64,000 bases of DNA from Pseudoxanthobacter soli DSM 19599 (GCF_900148505.1 NZ_FRXO01000005.1:341434-405433), one strand, 5' to 3'; shown: positions 16,771-26,310, counted from the first letter of the stretch. Program-made: numbers and translations. Notes: generated from the sequence alone by a model not told the origin.

Positions 16771-18045
16771 ATGGCGATCGCTCTTGGAACCGGGCTCGGG
16801 ATCGGCAGCGGCGGAATGCCGGGCCTCGAAGCCTATCTCTCGACCCGCGGCCTCGCGGGGTCCGTCGCCGGCGCGGATTTCCGGCGCAGGCTCTACTGGT
16901 TGCCTTCGACCGCCGATCCGACGAAGGCGCGGCCGGCGAGCGAAACGGAGTTCTTCGCGCAGTTCACCGCCGCGTCGACCGCGACGCGGCCCTATTTCGA
17001 CGCGGGCGGCGTGCTGCGGGCGGACCTCGCGGCCAACCAGCCGCGCTTCAGCCATATCGGCGGAACCCGCCGCCTGGTGCTGGAGAACGCGCTGACGAAC
17101 AAGCTCCTCTGCCGCAAGCACAACCCGGTCGACCTCGCCCAGCTGGGCACGGGGGGCGATGCCGCCGCGGTGCTTTCTCTGGTGGACGATCGGACGGCCC
17201 TGTCGGCGGCCGGGCTTTCCGCCGTCTGCTCGAATGGCATGGTCTACAAGGTCAACAATACCGCGGGAACGACGAATGCCATCGTTGCCTTCAACGGCTC
17301 GGTCGGCAACACGAACGTTCACTGCGTTCAGGCCTGGATGCGGGGCAGTGGAACCGTCGACCTGCGGCTTTCCGATGCGTCTGTGTCCGTCTCCGCTTCG
17401 TTGACGCCGAACTGGGTGCAGTATCAGTCCGGTGGCGGAACGCCGACGGCGACCAACATGACCATGCGGGTCGTCATCCCCGCCGGGGCGATCCTCTATT
17501 TGATCCTGCCTGGACTCTATGAGCAGCCGTTCGCGCCTCATGCGCCCGTCATCGGCGACACGGCGGCGGTGGCATCGCGCGCCGTCGAGAGCTTTCGCCT
17601 GCCAATCGGGCTGGAGGCGGCGATGCAAGGGAGTGCCGGCACGATGCTGGTGCGGATGGCGGCACGGCGGGCGGGTACATCGTCGTCTGATGTTCCGGTG
17701 GTACTCGGCGGCCCCGCGCACCCGCTCGTCGGTCTTCGGAGCGCGACAGGGGTGAGGACCATGCTCGACGGCGCGTCCGTGCTCGACGCCGTGCCCGGCG
17801 CCGACATCCTGGCCAACGGCCTCGGTGCGGTTGTCGCCTGGAGCGCAGATGGGGCGGCTTCGTGCGCCAATGGCGGCGCGGTGGTGTCGAGCGCGACGTC
17901 CATCCTCCCCGGCATCCGCTCCACCGGCTGGCTCGGCCGGGCCGGCGCCGGTGGATACGCCTACGGGGACGGCCTCTACGACCTGCTGGCGCTATTCCCC
18001 GCACGCCTGACAAACGGCCGGATGCAGGCACTGTCAGCGCCGTGA
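16771..18045 (+). CDS. Putative head-spike fibre / receptor-binding protein (GhsB-like position)
   Basis: 424 residues starting MAIALGTGLGIGSGG. The N-terminal part (FSHIGGTRRLVLENALTNKL) resembles the segments that open phage head-spike fibre and tail-fibre domains, followed by beta-rich sequence (NTNVHCVQAWMRGSGTVDLR) and a glycine-rich C-terminal domain (GWLGRAGAGGYAYGDGLYDLLALFP). The DNA around 17,160-17,560 is visibly less GC-rich than its neighbours, as expected for an exchangeable receptor-binding part. By position after a GhsA-like gene it should bind the recipient surface, perhaps capsule. Confidence 0.7.
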   Translation: MAIALGTGLGIGSGGMPGLEAYLSTRGLAGSVAGADFRRRLYWLPSTADPTKARPASETEFFAQFTAASTATRPYFDAGGVLRADLAANQPRFSHIGGTRRLVLENALTNKLLCRKHNPVDLAQLGTGGDAAAVLSLVDDRTALSAAGLSAVCSNGMVYKVNNTAGTTNAIVAFNGSVGNTNVHCVQAWMRGSGTVDLRLSDASVSVSASLTPNWVQYQSGGGTPTATNMTMRVVIPAGAILYLILPGLYEQPFAPHAPVIGDTAAVASRAVESFRLPIGLEAAMQGSAGTMLVRMAARRAGTSSSDVPVVLGGPAHPLVGLRSATGVRTMLDGASVLDAVPGADILANGLGAVVAWSADGAASCANGGAVVSSATSILPGIRSTGWLGRAGAGGYAYGDGLYDLLALFPARLTNGRMQALSAP

Positions 18046-18239
18046 TTTCGAGACCGGCCGAACCGGAGTTGCCATACGGGAGCGCTTTTCAAGGCGGTCG
18101 GGGCACCCTATTCATGTCGAGTTCAGCCGGCGGATGCATGATATCGACGGTGACTGGAACGAACGGCGACGGGGACTTTTTCCCGATCGCGGACGTTCCA
18201 GGACCGGGTGTGGTCCGGGTCCACGATGCGGTGCCGTAG
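18042..18239 (+). CDS. Small hypothetical protein ending the GTA cluster
   Basis: 65 residues if the GTG at 18042 is used, which overlaps the spike gene's stop in a GTGA arrangement. The composition is glycine/serine-rich (SSSAGGCMISTVTGTNGDGDFF) and beta-prone. I do not recognise a family; the coupling and position suggest a spike or fibre accessory protein. The next in-frame ATG is at 18114. It could be non-coding. Confidence 0.45.
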   Translation: MISRPAEPELPYGSAFQGGRGTLFMSSSAGGCMISTVTGTNGDGDFFPIADVPGPGVVRVHDAVP

Positions 18240-18269
18240 CGGGGACCGGCGGTGTGCAGAGAAGCGCAG

Positions 18270-18581
18270 ATGGCGAAAGCGCGAGACAGGCGATGGATTG
18301 GCTTTCTGGCCGTGGCGGTGACGGCTGCGGGCCTCACGATGCCTGCCGCGTCGGTGGCGTCCGCCGGGTGCCTCGATGCGGCCGCCCAGCGCAATGCGAT
18401 CCAGTCCGGCGCGGTTGTCCGGCCGACGGCGGTGCGCCGGGTCGTTCCCGGTGAACTCATCGACCTGGCGCTGTGCGACCAGGGCGGCCATCTCGTCTAT
18501 ATCGCGACCGCACTCCAGCCAGATGGGTCGGTGAAGCGGGTGGTGGTGGACGCGCGCACCGGCAACGTGGTCGGCAATTGA
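18270..18581 (+). CDS. Small secreted protein ahead of a FeuPQ-like two-component system (PepSY/FeuN-like)
   Basis: 103 residues from ATG 18270 (GTG 18252 would add six). A signal peptide (RRWIGFLAVAVTAAGLTMPAA, cleavage near ASVASA-G) is followed by a small domain with two cysteines and a C-terminal strand-turn VKRVVVDARTGNVVG, the usual end of PepSY-like domains. It lies 78 bp ahead of the response regulator. In Sinorhizobium meliloti a small periplasmic protein, FeuN, restrains FeuPQ signalling; this gene is in the right place to do the same. That role is inferred. Confidence 0.8.
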   Translation: MAKARDRRWIGFLAVAVTAAGLTMPAASVASAGCLDAAAQRNAIQSGAVVRPTAVRRVVPGELIDLALCDQGGHLVYIATALQPDGSVKRVVVDARTGNVVGN

Positions 18582-18659
18582 GCGGAGCCGCGCGTCGGCG
18601 CGGCTGAGAGACAGGACAGGCCGGCATGGCGCCGGCTTTCAGAAGAGGGATGGCCCGAC

Positions 18660-19322
18660 GTGCGTCTTCTCGTGGTGGAGGATGATCCGGATCTCAACCG
18701 TCAGCTCGTGACGGCCTTTCGCGACGCCGGGTATGCGGTCGATGCCGCCTTCGACGGGGAAGAGGGGCATTTCCTTGGGGATACCGAGCCCTACGACGCG
18801 GTGGTGCTCGATATCGGCCTCGCCAAGATGGACGGGTTGAGCGTGCTGCAGCGGTGGCGGCAGGGCGGCCGGGGCATGCCGGTGCTGCTGCTGACGGCCC
18901 GCGACCGCTGGAGCGACAAGGTCGCCGGCATCGACGCGGGAGCGGACGATTACGTCGCCAAGCCGTTCCACATCGAGGAGGTGCTGGCGCGCATCCGCGC
19001 CCTGGTGCGGCGGGCCGCCGGCCATGCCGCCAACGAGATCACCTGTGGCCCGGTCGCGATCGACATGCGAGCGGGGCGGGTAACGGTTTCGGGCGAGCCG
19101 GTGAAGCTGACGTCACACGAGTTCCGGCTGTTGTCCTACCTGATGCTGCACCGGGGCCGCGTGGTCTCCCGCACCGAACTGACGGAACATCTCTACGATC
19201 AGGATTTCGACCGGGATTCGAACACCATCGAGGTGTTCGTGGGACGCCTGCGCAAGAAACTCTCGGTCGACGTGATCGAGACCGTGCGCGGGCTCGGCTA
19301 TCGCATCGCGCCGCCGGCGTGA
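18660..19322 (+). CDS. feuP: OmpR-family response regulator (FeuP/PhoP-like)
   Basis: 220 residues from the GTG at 18660, with gaggg about 11 bp upstream. The receiver domain (1-115) has the acidic pair ED at 7-8, phosphoacceptor Asp51 (VVLDIGLAKMDG) and the DDYVAKPF lysine motif. The winged-helix DNA-binding domain (about 125-218) has VKLTSHEFRLLSYLMLHRG and TVRGLGYRI. With the downstream kinase and the following ccm operon, the context matches rhizobial FeuPQ, which responds to envelope or osmotic conditions. The symbol is inferred from context. Confidence 0.93.
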   Translation: MRLLVVEDDPDLNRQLVTAFRDAGYAVDAAFDGEEGHFLGDTEPYDAVVLDIGLAKMDGLSVLQRWRQGGRGMPVLLLTARDRWSDKVAGIDAGADDYVAKPFHIEEVLARIRALVRRAAGHAANEITCGPVAIDMRAGRVTVSGEPVKLTSHEFRLLSYLMLHRGRVVSRTELTEHLYDQDFDRDSNTIEVFVGRLRKKLSVDVIETVRGLGYRIAPPA

Positions 19323-19345
19323 AAAAGTGATGGCGTGAGGGCGTG

Positions 19346-20722
19346 ATGGCAAGGCAGAAACAGCGTTCGCTGACCTTCACGCTGTTCGTGTCGTCGGCGC
19401 TGTGGAGCGGCGTGGCCCTCATCGTCGCCGCGGTGATTCTCGTTGCGCTCTACCGGGCGTCGGTCGAGCGGGCGTTCGACGCGCGGCTCGAAATCTATCT
19501 CAAGGCGCTCGTCGCCGGCATCGTGCCGGGCGAGGACAGCGGCGCGATCCTGCATGATCCCGGCAATCTCGGTGATCCCCGGTTCGGGCTGCCTTTGTCG
19601 GGCTGGTACTGGGTGGTGCGCGATGCCGGTGACAACCGCGTGGCGCTCGCCTCGCCGTCGCTCGCGGGCGATGCCCTCGCCGTGCCGCCCGACGTGCCGG
19701 GCGTGCCGCGGCCGACCTTCGTGCGGCAGGGAACCATCGCCGGCCCCGACGGCGAGCGCCTGCGCTTTCTCGAGCGTCTCGTCACGCTGGCGGATGGGCG
19801 GCGCTATTCCGTCGCGGTTGCCGGCGACGGCGGAGAGGTCGAGCGCGATGTTTCGATCTTCGGGAACCGCGTCGCGCTGACCCTCGGCATCTTCGGCCTC
19901 GGCCTCGTGCTGGCGACCTTCGTGCAGGTGCGCGTCGGGCTGCGGCCGCTGAAAAGGATGCGGGTCGCGATCCAGGAAATCCGCAGCGGTGCCAAGGCCA
20001 GACTGGAAGGCGACTTCCCGCGCGAGATCGAGCCCGTCGCGGAGGAACTCAACGCACTGATCGATTCCAACCGCGAGGTGGTGGAGCGGGCACGGACCCA
20101 TGTCGGCAACCTCGCCCATGCGCTGAAGACGCCGCTGAGCGTTATCCTCAACGAAGCGCGCTCCGCGGGAGGACCGTTCGGCGAGAAGGTCGTCGAACAG
20201 GCGAAGCTGATGCGCGAGCGCATCGACAACGATCTCGACCGTGCCCGCGCCGCCGCCCAGCGGCGGGTGGTCGGCGTCTCCACCGAGGTCGCCCCGGCGG
20301 TCGACGGACTGGCGCGCGCGATGCGCAAGATCCACGACCAGCGCGAACTCGTGCTGTCGGTGCAGTGTCCGCCGGGCGCCCGCTTCCGCGGCGAGCAGCA
20401 GGACCTGGAGGAAATGCTGGGCAACCTGATGGACAATGCCTGCAAATGGGCGCGGCGGCGGGTGGAGGTTCGCGTCGATGCGGCGGCGATCCCCGGCCGG
20501 CCGATGCTGCTGCTGACGGTGGACGACGACGGGCCGGGCCTCGATCCGGCCGGGCGCAAGGCTGCGCTCGAACGCGGCCGGCGGCTCGACGAGACGGTGC
20601 CAGGCTCGGGACTCGGCTTGTCGATCGTGTCGGATCTCGCCGGCGCCTACGGGGGGCGGTTCTCCCTCGGGTCCGCTCCCTCGGGCGGGCTGCGGGCGGA
20701 ACTCTATCTCCCGGCGGCTTGA
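19346..20722 (+). CDS. feuQ: Membrane sensor histidine kinase (FeuQ/PhoQ-like)
   Basis: 458 residues from ATG 19346 (GTG 19343 also possible). A membrane helix at about 14-37, a periplasmic sensor domain of ~130 residues, a second helix about 174-197, then HAMP-like linker. The phosphorylated histidine is about residue 258 in HVGNLAHALKTPLSV, a PhoQ-type H-box. The ATPase domain has DNACKW and DDDGPGLDP. It should phosphorylate the regulator just upstream (24-bp gap). Confidence 0.93.
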   Translation: MARQKQRSLTFTLFVSSALWSGVALIVAAVILVALYRASVERAFDARLEIYLKALVAGIVPGEDSGAILHDPGNLGDPRFGLPLSGWYWVVRDAGDNRVALASPSLAGDALAVPPDVPGVPRPTFVRQGTIAGPDGERLRFLERLVTLADGRRYSVAVAGDGGEVERDVSIFGNRVALTLGIFGLGLVLATFVQVRVGLRPLKRMRVAIQEIRSGAKARLEGDFPREIEPVAEELNALIDSNREVVERARTHVGNLAHALKTPLSVILNEARSAGGPFGEKVVEQAKLMRERIDNDLDRARAAAQRRVVGVSTEVAPAVDGLARAMRKIHDQRELVLSVQCPPGARFRGEQQDLEEMLGNLMDNACKWARRRVEVRVDAAAIPGRPMLLLTVDDDGPGLDPAGRKAALERGRRLDETVPGSGLGLSIVSDLAGAYGGRFSLGSAPSGGLRAELYLPAA

Positions 20723-20995
20723 GCCGCGCTCAAATCGCGTCTCCCGGTCCCCGGACTGTCTCCGGAAGGACACACTCGACCGGCGATGACCGCCCGCTCT
20801 CGCGTATGCTGTGACACCCCGGTCCGCAAACGCGATAGTGAAGGAAGCGGGTGCCGGCCGCCGAGCGGCCTTCCGGGTGTTGTAGCGATGAAGCGGGCGA
20901 TGATGCTGAGGCATATGCCGTTCGGGTCGATGCGATCCGCACGGCAGGGTCATGCGCGGGCTTTCGAGCCCGATGCGGCAGCCGTCGTCGGGCCG

Positions 20996-21478
20996 ATGTC
21001 CGGCCGCGCGGCGCCGTGCTGCGGCAGAGGCCGGGCGGCAAGGGCTCCGCACGCCGTTTCGGTGGTGGTCTTTCTCTCGGTGCTCGGCGGCTGCAGCACG
21101 ACCAATTTGAATTTCCTGCAAGCGACGCCGCAGCCTACACCGGCGGCGGACGACGCCCTGTCCGATCCGGCCGCGGTGGCTTTCGCCGCGGCGCTGCCGA
21201 TGGACGGAACCGTGGCGCGCGCGCTCGGCGACACCGACCGCAAGGCAGCGGCGAAGGCGGAGATCGAGGCCCTCGAACTCTCCAAGACCGGGGCGCCGGT
21301 GACCTGGAAGAACCCGGACACCGACTTCTACGGCGTGGTGGTGCCCGGCCCGACCTATGTCGTGAACAACCAGGAATGCCGCGATTACACGCACACGATC
21401 TATGCGGACGGCCAGTCGCTGACCTTGCGCGGCCGGGCCTGCCGGGGCGAGGACGGCACCTGGCGTCCGCTGACCTGA
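20996..21478 (+). CDS. Lipoprotein, 17-kDa surface antigen-like (RT0821/Lpp0805 type)
   Basis: 160 residues from the ATG at 20996, chosen because it puts the lipobox LGGC at a normal distance after a short hydrophobic stretch (HAVSVVVFLSVLGG). Starts at 20888 or 20786 would give an overlong signal. The C-terminal part (TYVVNNQECRDYTHTIYADG and GRACRGEDGTWRPL) is the conserved end of rickettsial-type surface antigen lipoproteins. Probably anchored in the outer membrane. Function unknown. Confidence 0.8.
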   Translation: MSGRAAPCCGRGRAARAPHAVSVVVFLSVLGGCSTTNLNFLQATPQPTPAADDALSDPAAVAFAAALPMDGTVARALGDTDRKAAAKAEIEALELSKTGAPVTWKNPDTDFYGVVVPGPTYVVNNQECRDYTHTIYADGQSLTLRGRACRGEDGTWRPLT

Positions 21479-21824
21479 CAGCGATCACGTCTGCGTTGCG
21501 CGGGCGTGTCGCGCGCGAGCGTGACAACCTGTCGCCATCGTCTGGCGCACCATCCACGCCACATTGCAGGGACGATTCGCCGACGAAAGATGGCGACGGC
21601 TTGCCGTTCGCCGGCCGCGGGTCGCAGCATGAACATGAAGCGCACACCGGCCGGCAGATCCCCGCTGGCCGCCTCAAGAGGCGCGTGATGGGCAGGACGG
21701 GTTTCAGCCGGACAGGCAGCGGATCGGATGACCGTAGATCGAAGGCGGCTGGCAGATCGAAGGCGGCTGGCATGAGCGGATCTGGATCGAGCGATCCGGA
21801 ATCGAGCCGCCCGGGTGTTCGCAG
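21479..21824. other. 346-bp gap ahead of the cytochrome c maturation operon
   Basis: No gene is supported. It holds a perfect 18-bp tandem duplication, agatcgaaggcggctggc, at 21736-21753 and 21754-21771, shortly ahead of ccmI. The promoter of the ccm operon is probably in this stretch. Confidence 0.6.
21736..21771. repeat. Perfect 18-bp tandem direct repeat
   Basis: Two adjacent identical copies of agatcgaaggcggctggc, about 55 bp upstream of the ccmI start. Could be a recent slippage duplication or a paired operator; nothing else distinguishes these. Confidence 0.9.
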
Positions 21825-22940
21825 GTGATCTGGATCCTGTTCGCGGTCATGACGGTGCTTGCGGCGCTGGCCGTGCTGGTTCCGCTTGCGCGGGCCGGCG
21901 GCGCGCGCGGCAGCGACGCGTCCGCCGCTGACATCGCGGTCTATGGTAGCCAGCTTGCCGAAATCGACCGGGATCTTGCGCGGGGGCTGATTGCCGAGCC
22001 GGAGGCCGGTGCGGCGAAGGCGGAGATCGGCCGGAGGCTGCTTCGGGCCGCGCGCGATCCGGGACGGCCGGGGCGAACGGAAGGTGCGGAGGCCGGCGCG
22101 AGACGGCGCCTCAAGGTGGCGGCGCTCGCGGTCGCCCTCGGCCTTCCTACCATGGCCCTGGCCTTCTATGCCGCGATCGGGCGGCCGGAGATGCCGGACG
22201 AGCCGCTTGCCTCGCGCGCGGTCGAAGAGGGCGACATGGATGCGCTCGTCGCGCGCGTGGAGGCGCGGCTGGCGAGCCAGCCGGAGGACGGCCGCGGATG
22301 GACGGTGATCGCACCGATCTATCTGCGCCTCGGCCGGGCCGGCGAGGCGGCGACGGCCTATCGCAACGCCATCCGCCTGACCGGCACGACGCCCGCGCTG
22401 GAAGCGGGCCTCGGCGAAGCGCTGGTGGCGGAGGCCGGCGGCATCGTGACGGAAGCGGCGCGGCAGGCGTTCAACGCGGCGCGTTCGGGCGATCCGAAGG
22501 CGGTGAAGCCGCGGTTCTATCTCGCGCTGTCGCTGTCGCAGGCCGGCGAGCGGGATGCGGCCATCACGGCCTGGAAGGCGCTTCTGGCCGACAGCCGCGG
22601 CGACGAACCCTGGGCCGAGGCCGCACGCGAACAGCTCGCTTTGCTGGAGGGCGGCGCGCCGTCACCGCCGGGCGGCGGCATTCCGGCTGGCGGGGAGGCG
22701 ATTGCAGAAATGGCGCCCGAGGCGCAGCGGGCGGCGATCGAGGGCATGGTCTCCGGCCTCGACCAGCGGCTTGCCACGCAGGGCGGCACGCCCGAAGAAT
22801 GGAGCCGGCTGATCCGCGCCTATGCGGTGCTGAAACGGCCCGACGACGCGAAGCGGGCCGTCGAACGGGCGAAGGCGGCGCTCCCGGCGCAAGCCAAGGC
22901 GTTCGATGAACTCGCCGCGAGCCTCGGCCTCCGGCCCTGA
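21825..22940 (+). CDS. ccmI: Cytochrome c maturation protein CcmI (CycH)
   Basis: 371 residues from GTG 21825. The N-terminal membrane helix (IWILFAVMTVLAALAVLVPLA), the DIAVYGSQLAEIDRDLARGLIAEPEAGAAKAEIGRRLL segment typical of CcmI, a second helix (about 87-108), then a periplasmic TPR region (from about 125) that holds apocytochrome c. It heads the ccmI-ccmE-ccmF-ccmH operon, called cycHJKL in rhizobia. Confidence 0.94.
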   Translation: MIWILFAVMTVLAALAVLVPLARAGGARGSDASAADIAVYGSQLAEIDRDLARGLIAEPEAGAAKAEIGRRLLRAARDPGRPGRTEGAEAGARRRLKVAALAVALGLPTMALAFYAAIGRPEMPDEPLASRAVEEGDMDALVARVEARLASQPEDGRGWTVIAPIYLRLGRAGEAATAYRNAIRLTGTTPALEAGLGEALVAEAGGIVTEAARQAFNAARSGDPKAVKPRFYLALSLSQAGERDAAITAWKALLADSRGDEPWAEAAREQLALLEGGAPSPPGGGIPAGGEAIAEMAPEAQRAAIEGMVSGLDQRLATQGGTPEEWSRLIRAYAVLKRPDDAKRAVERAKAALPAQAKAFDELAASLGLRP

Positions 22941-23029
22941 GGTGGGGCGTGCAAACGGCGCCCCTCTCGAATAAGAACATAAGCAGGGAGGCGGTCGGGG
23001 CGGCGGATCCTCCCGGCCGGTAGAGCGGA

Positions 23030-23551
23030 ATGACGCGGAAACAGAGACGGCTTAGCCTCATCGCGCTTTGCGGCGTCGTGCTTTCGGCGGCCATCGGGCT
23101 CGTGCTGTTCGCGCTGAGCGGCGAGATCGTGTTCTTCCGTTCACCGACCGACATCGCCGAGCAGCACATCGAGCCCGGCACCCGCATCCGTCTCGGCGGC
23201 CTCGTGGAAGAGGGCAGCGTGGTGAAGGCCGGCAAGCGGGTCGATTTCGTCGTCACCGATACCGCGCACACCATTCTCGTGACCTATAGCGGACTGCTGC
23301 CGGACCTGTTCCGCGAGGGGCAGGGCGTGGTCGCCGAAGGCAGCATCGGCACGGACGGGGTCTTCCACGCCGACACCGTGCTCGCCAAGCACGACGAGCG
23401 CTATATGCCCCGCGAGGTCGTGGAGGCCCTGAAGGCACGCGGCGTCTGGGAGGAGGGCTCCACGGAGACGTCCGCGCTGGTGCCGGCCAAGGAGCAGATG
23501 CCCAAGGAGCAGATGATGAAGGGCCGCCCGGTGGCCCAGTCGACGCCATGA
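23030..23551 (+). CDS. ccmE: Haem chaperone CcmE (CycJ)
   Basis: 173 residues. A single N-terminal membrane anchor (IALCGVVLSAAIGLVLFAL), an OB-fold periplasmic domain (RIRLGGLVEEGSVVK; FVVTDTAHTILVTYSG), and the haem-binding motif with covalent His121 and Tyr125 in LAKHDERYMP. It receives haem and passes it to the CcmF-CcmH ligation complex encoded downstream. Confidence 0.97.
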   Translation: MTRKQRRLSLIALCGVVLSAAIGLVLFALSGEIVFFRSPTDIAEQHIEPGTRIRLGGLVEEGSVVKAGKRVDFVVTDTAHTILVTYSGLLPDLFREGQGVVAEGSIGTDGVFHADTVLAKHDERYMPREVVEALKARGVWEEGSTETSALVPAKEQMPKEQMMKGRPVAQSTP

Positions 23552-23567
23552 GCGGCGGGACCTGCCG

Positions 23568-25547
23568 ATGATCACGGAAACCGGCCACTTCGCCCTCGTT
23601 CTTGCGCTGGCGCTGGCGCTGATCCAGTCCGTCGTGCCGCTCTGGGGCGCGCGGCGGCGGGACGAGCGGCTGATGGCCGTCGCAGGTCCGGTCGCGGGCG
23701 CCATGCTCGGTTTCGTGGCGATCGCCTTCGCCGCGCTGGTGCTCGCCTATGTCCGCTCCGATTTCTCGGTGGTGAACGTCGTCGAGAATTCCCATTCCGC
23801 CAAGCCGATGCTGTTCAAGATCACCGGCGTCTGGGGCAACCACGAAGGCTCGATGCTCTTGTGGGTGCTGATCCTGGTGCTGTTCGGCGGCCTCGTCGCG
23901 GCGTTCGGCGGCGGGCTGCCACAAACGCTGCGCGCGACGGTGCTCGCCGTGCAGGCCTGGATCGTGACGGCGTTCCTGTCGTTCATCCTGATGACGTCCG
24001 ATCCGTTCGTGCGCGCCGTGCCGCCGCCGTTCGAGGGGCAGGACCTTAACCCGGTGCTGCAGGACATCGGCCTCGCGATCCACCCGCCGCTGCTCTATCT
24101 CGGCTATGTCGGCATGTCGGTGTCGTTCTCGTTCGCGGTTGCGGCGCTGATCGAAGGCCGCATCGATGCCGCGTGGGCGCGCTGGGTGCGGCCTTGGGTG
24201 CTGACCGCCTGGGTGTTCCTGACGCTCGGCATCGCGATGGGCTCCTACTGGGCCTATTACGAGCTCGGCTGGGGCGGCTGGTGGTTCTGGGACCCGGTGG
24301 AGAACGCCTCGTTCATGCCGTGGCTCGCCGGCACCGCGCTGATCCATTCGGCGCTGGTGATGGAGAAGCGCGACGCGCTCAAGGTCTGGACGGTGCTGCT
24401 TGCCATCCTGACCTTCTCGCTGTCGCTGCTCGGCACTTTCCTGGTGCGCTCGGGCGTGCTGACATCGGTCCATGCCTTCGCGACCGATCCGGCGCGCGGC
24501 GTGTTCATCCTCGGCATCCTCGTGGCGTTCATCGGCGGGTCGCTGTCGCTCTATGCGTGGCGGGCGCCGATCCTGCGGCAGGGCGGGCTGTTCGCGCCGG
24601 TGAGCCGGGAGGGCGCGCTCGTCCTGAACAATGTGTTCCTGACGGCCGCCTGCGCGACGGTGTTCGTCGGCACGCTCTATCCGCTGGCGCTCGACGCGCT
24701 GACGGGCGCGAAGATTTCCGTGGGCGCGCCGTTCTTCAACATGACGTTCGTGCCGCTGATGATCCCGGCGCTGCTGGCCGTGCCGGTCGGGCCGTTCCTG
24801 TCGTGGAAGCGGGCGGATCTCGCCGGCGTCGCGCAGCGGCTGCTCGCGGCGGCGCTGATCGCGGTCGCGACCGTCGCCGTGGCCGCGTGGGCGACCGGCG
24901 CGAACGGCGTTCTGCCGGCGCTGGGGCTCGGCCTCGCGGCGTGGCTGATCGCCGGCGCGGTGAGCGAGCCCGTGTGGCGGGCGTCGCGCGGCGCGCGTTC
25001 GGCCGGCGCGGCGGCGCGGCGGCTCGCCGGGCTGCCGTGGTCGGCGTTCGGCACGGCGCTCGGCCATCTCGGCCTCGGCCTCAGCGTGCTCGGCATGGTG
25101 GCGGCGACCTCGTTTCAGGTGGAGCACATCGCGACGATGAAGCCGGGCGAGACCGTCGATCTCGCCGGCTACACGCTGACCTATGACGGCGCGAGCGACG
25201 AGGAAGGCGCCGGCTTCCGTGCCAGCGTGGCGCACTTCACGCTGCGCTCGGCCGGCGTGGTCGTCGCCGAGATGAAGCCGGCGAAGCGCTTCTACATCGT
25301 GCGGCAGACGCCGACGACGGAATCGGCGATTGCCACCCGCTGGGGATCGCAGGTCTACGTCACCCTCGGCGATGCCGGTGCGGACGGCAGCTTCGCGGTT
25401 CACGCCTTCTACAAGCCGCTGGTCACGCTGATCTGGCTCGGCGCGGTGGTGATGGCCGCGGGCGCGGCCTTGTCGCTCGCCGACCGCAGGCTGCGCGTGG
25501 GCGTGCCGCGGCCAGCCCGCGCTGCCATCGCCGGAGCGCGGCCCTGA
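23568..25547 (+). CDS. ccmF: Haem lyase subunit CcmF (CycK)
   Basis: 659 residues, the usual size. A polytopic membrane protein with the tryptophan-rich haem-handling motif [17 protein letters not shown] around residue 238, and HEGSMLLW nearer the N-terminus. It completes attachment of haem to apocytochrome c. Its last base is shared with the ccmH start codon. Confidence 0.97.
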   Translation: MITETGHFALVLALALALIQSVVPLWGARRRDERLMAVAGPVAGAMLGFVAIAFAALVLAYVRSDFSVVNVVENSHSAKPMLFKITGVWGNHEGSMLLWVLILVLFGGLVAAFGGGLPQTLRATVLAVQAWIVTAFLSFILMTSDPFVRAVPPPFEGQDLNPVLQDIGLAIHPPLLYLGYVGMSVSFSFAVAALIEGRIDAAWARWVRPWVLTAWVFLTLGIAMGSYWAYYELGWGGWWFWDPVENASFMPWLAGTALIHSALVMEKRDALKVWTVLLAILTFSLSLLGTFLVRSGVLTSVHAFATDPARGVFILGILVAFIGGSLSLYAWRAPILRQGGLFAPVSREGALVLNNVFLTAACATVFVGTLYPLALDALTGAKISVGAPFFNMTFVPLMIPALLAVPVGPFLSWKRADLAGVAQRLLAAALIAVATVAVAAWATGANGVLPALGLGLAAWLIAGAVSEPVWRASRGARSAGAAARRLAGLPWSAFGTALGHLGLGLSVLGMVAATSFQVEHIATMKPGETVDLAGYTLTYDGASDEEGAGFRASVAHFTLRSAGVVVAEMKPAKRFYIVRQTPTTESAIATRWGSQVYVTLGDAGADGSFAVHAFYKPLVTLIWLGAVVMAAGAALSLADRRLRVGVPRPARAAIAGARP

Positions 25548-26095
25548 TGCGCCGTGCTCTCGCCGCCGTGCTGCTCGCCGTTGCGACTGCAGCGGGCACA
25601 TGCGGCGTCGCGGTCGCGCCGACGCCGGTCCATGCGGTGCAGCCCGACGAGATGCTGGCCGATCCGGCGCTCGAAGCGCGCGCGCGGGCGCTGACGGCGC
25701 AACTGCGCTGCCTCGTCTGCCAGAACGAATCGATCGACGATTCCGAGGCGTCGCTGGCGCGCGATCTCCGGGTGCTCGTCCGCGAGCGGCTCGAGGCCGG
25801 CGACAGCGACCGCCAGGTCATCGACTTCCTGGTCGCGCGCTATGGCGAGTTCGTGCTGCTCAAGCCCCGGCTGACGCCGCAGACCGTGCTGCTGTGGGCG
25901 ACGCCGCCGCTGGCGCTGGTCGCGGGTCTTCTGCTGGCGTGGCGGGTGCTCCGCCGGCGCGGCGCGCGGGGGGACGCGGCGCCGCTGAGCGCCGACGAAC
26001 AGGCGGACATCGACCGCCTGCTGGCGAGCGGGCAAGCCGCTCCGCCGGTGCCGGATCCGGATCGCGGGCGGCCGGCGCGGGACCCGGCCGCGTAG
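25547..26095 (+). CDS. ccmH: Cytochrome c maturation thiol protein CcmH (CycL)
   Basis: 182 residues. Signal peptide, then the redox motif [16 protein letters not shown] with Cys55 and Cys58, a membrane helix at about 105-127 ([22 protein letters not shown]), and a cytoplasmic tail. It reduces the apocytochrome CXXCH disulfide before haem attachment. Starts at the last base of ccmF, so the two are coupled. Confidence 0.96.
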   Translation: MRRALAAVLLAVATAAGTCGVAVAPTPVHAVQPDEMLADPALEARARALTAQLRCLVCQNESIDDSEASLARDLRVLVRERLEAGDSDRQVIDFLVARYGEFVLLKPRLTPQTVLLWATPPLALVAGLLLAWRVLRRRGARGDAAPLSADEQADIDRLLASGQAAPPVPDPDRGRPARDPAA

Positions 26096-26310
26096 CCGCC
26101 GGCAGGGTATAGTCTCCGGCGGGTGTAGTCTCCGGCAGGCGTGGCTCCGGGCACGCGGCTCCGCCCGGCGGGAAGCCGGCTTCATTAACAAACTTTCATG
26201 TCGCGGACAGGCTGCCGTAAGGCGGCCGGTGTCATGACTCGTTCCCACGGGACCGGGCTGGGCGGCGCGCCCCGTAGCTGATCAGATCTATTTGTAAGGA
26301 AGCCACGCCG
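26096..26310 (+). promoter_or_regulatory. Probable degP promoter/operator region
   Basis: The gap holds a perfect 12-bp palindrome gaagccggcttc (26172-26183), an AT-richer stretch cattaacaaactttcatg (26183-26200) and the palindrome gtcatgac (26231-26238). Such features fit a regulated envelope-stress promoter, possibly bound by the regulator encoded after degP, but no consensus could be confirmed. Confidence 0.4.

Noticed and set aside
317-18239. Ordinary prophage
   Set aside because: No integrase, repressor, replication, holin or attachment-site repeats were seen, and gene content and order match GTAs. Genes left of the window could still change this.
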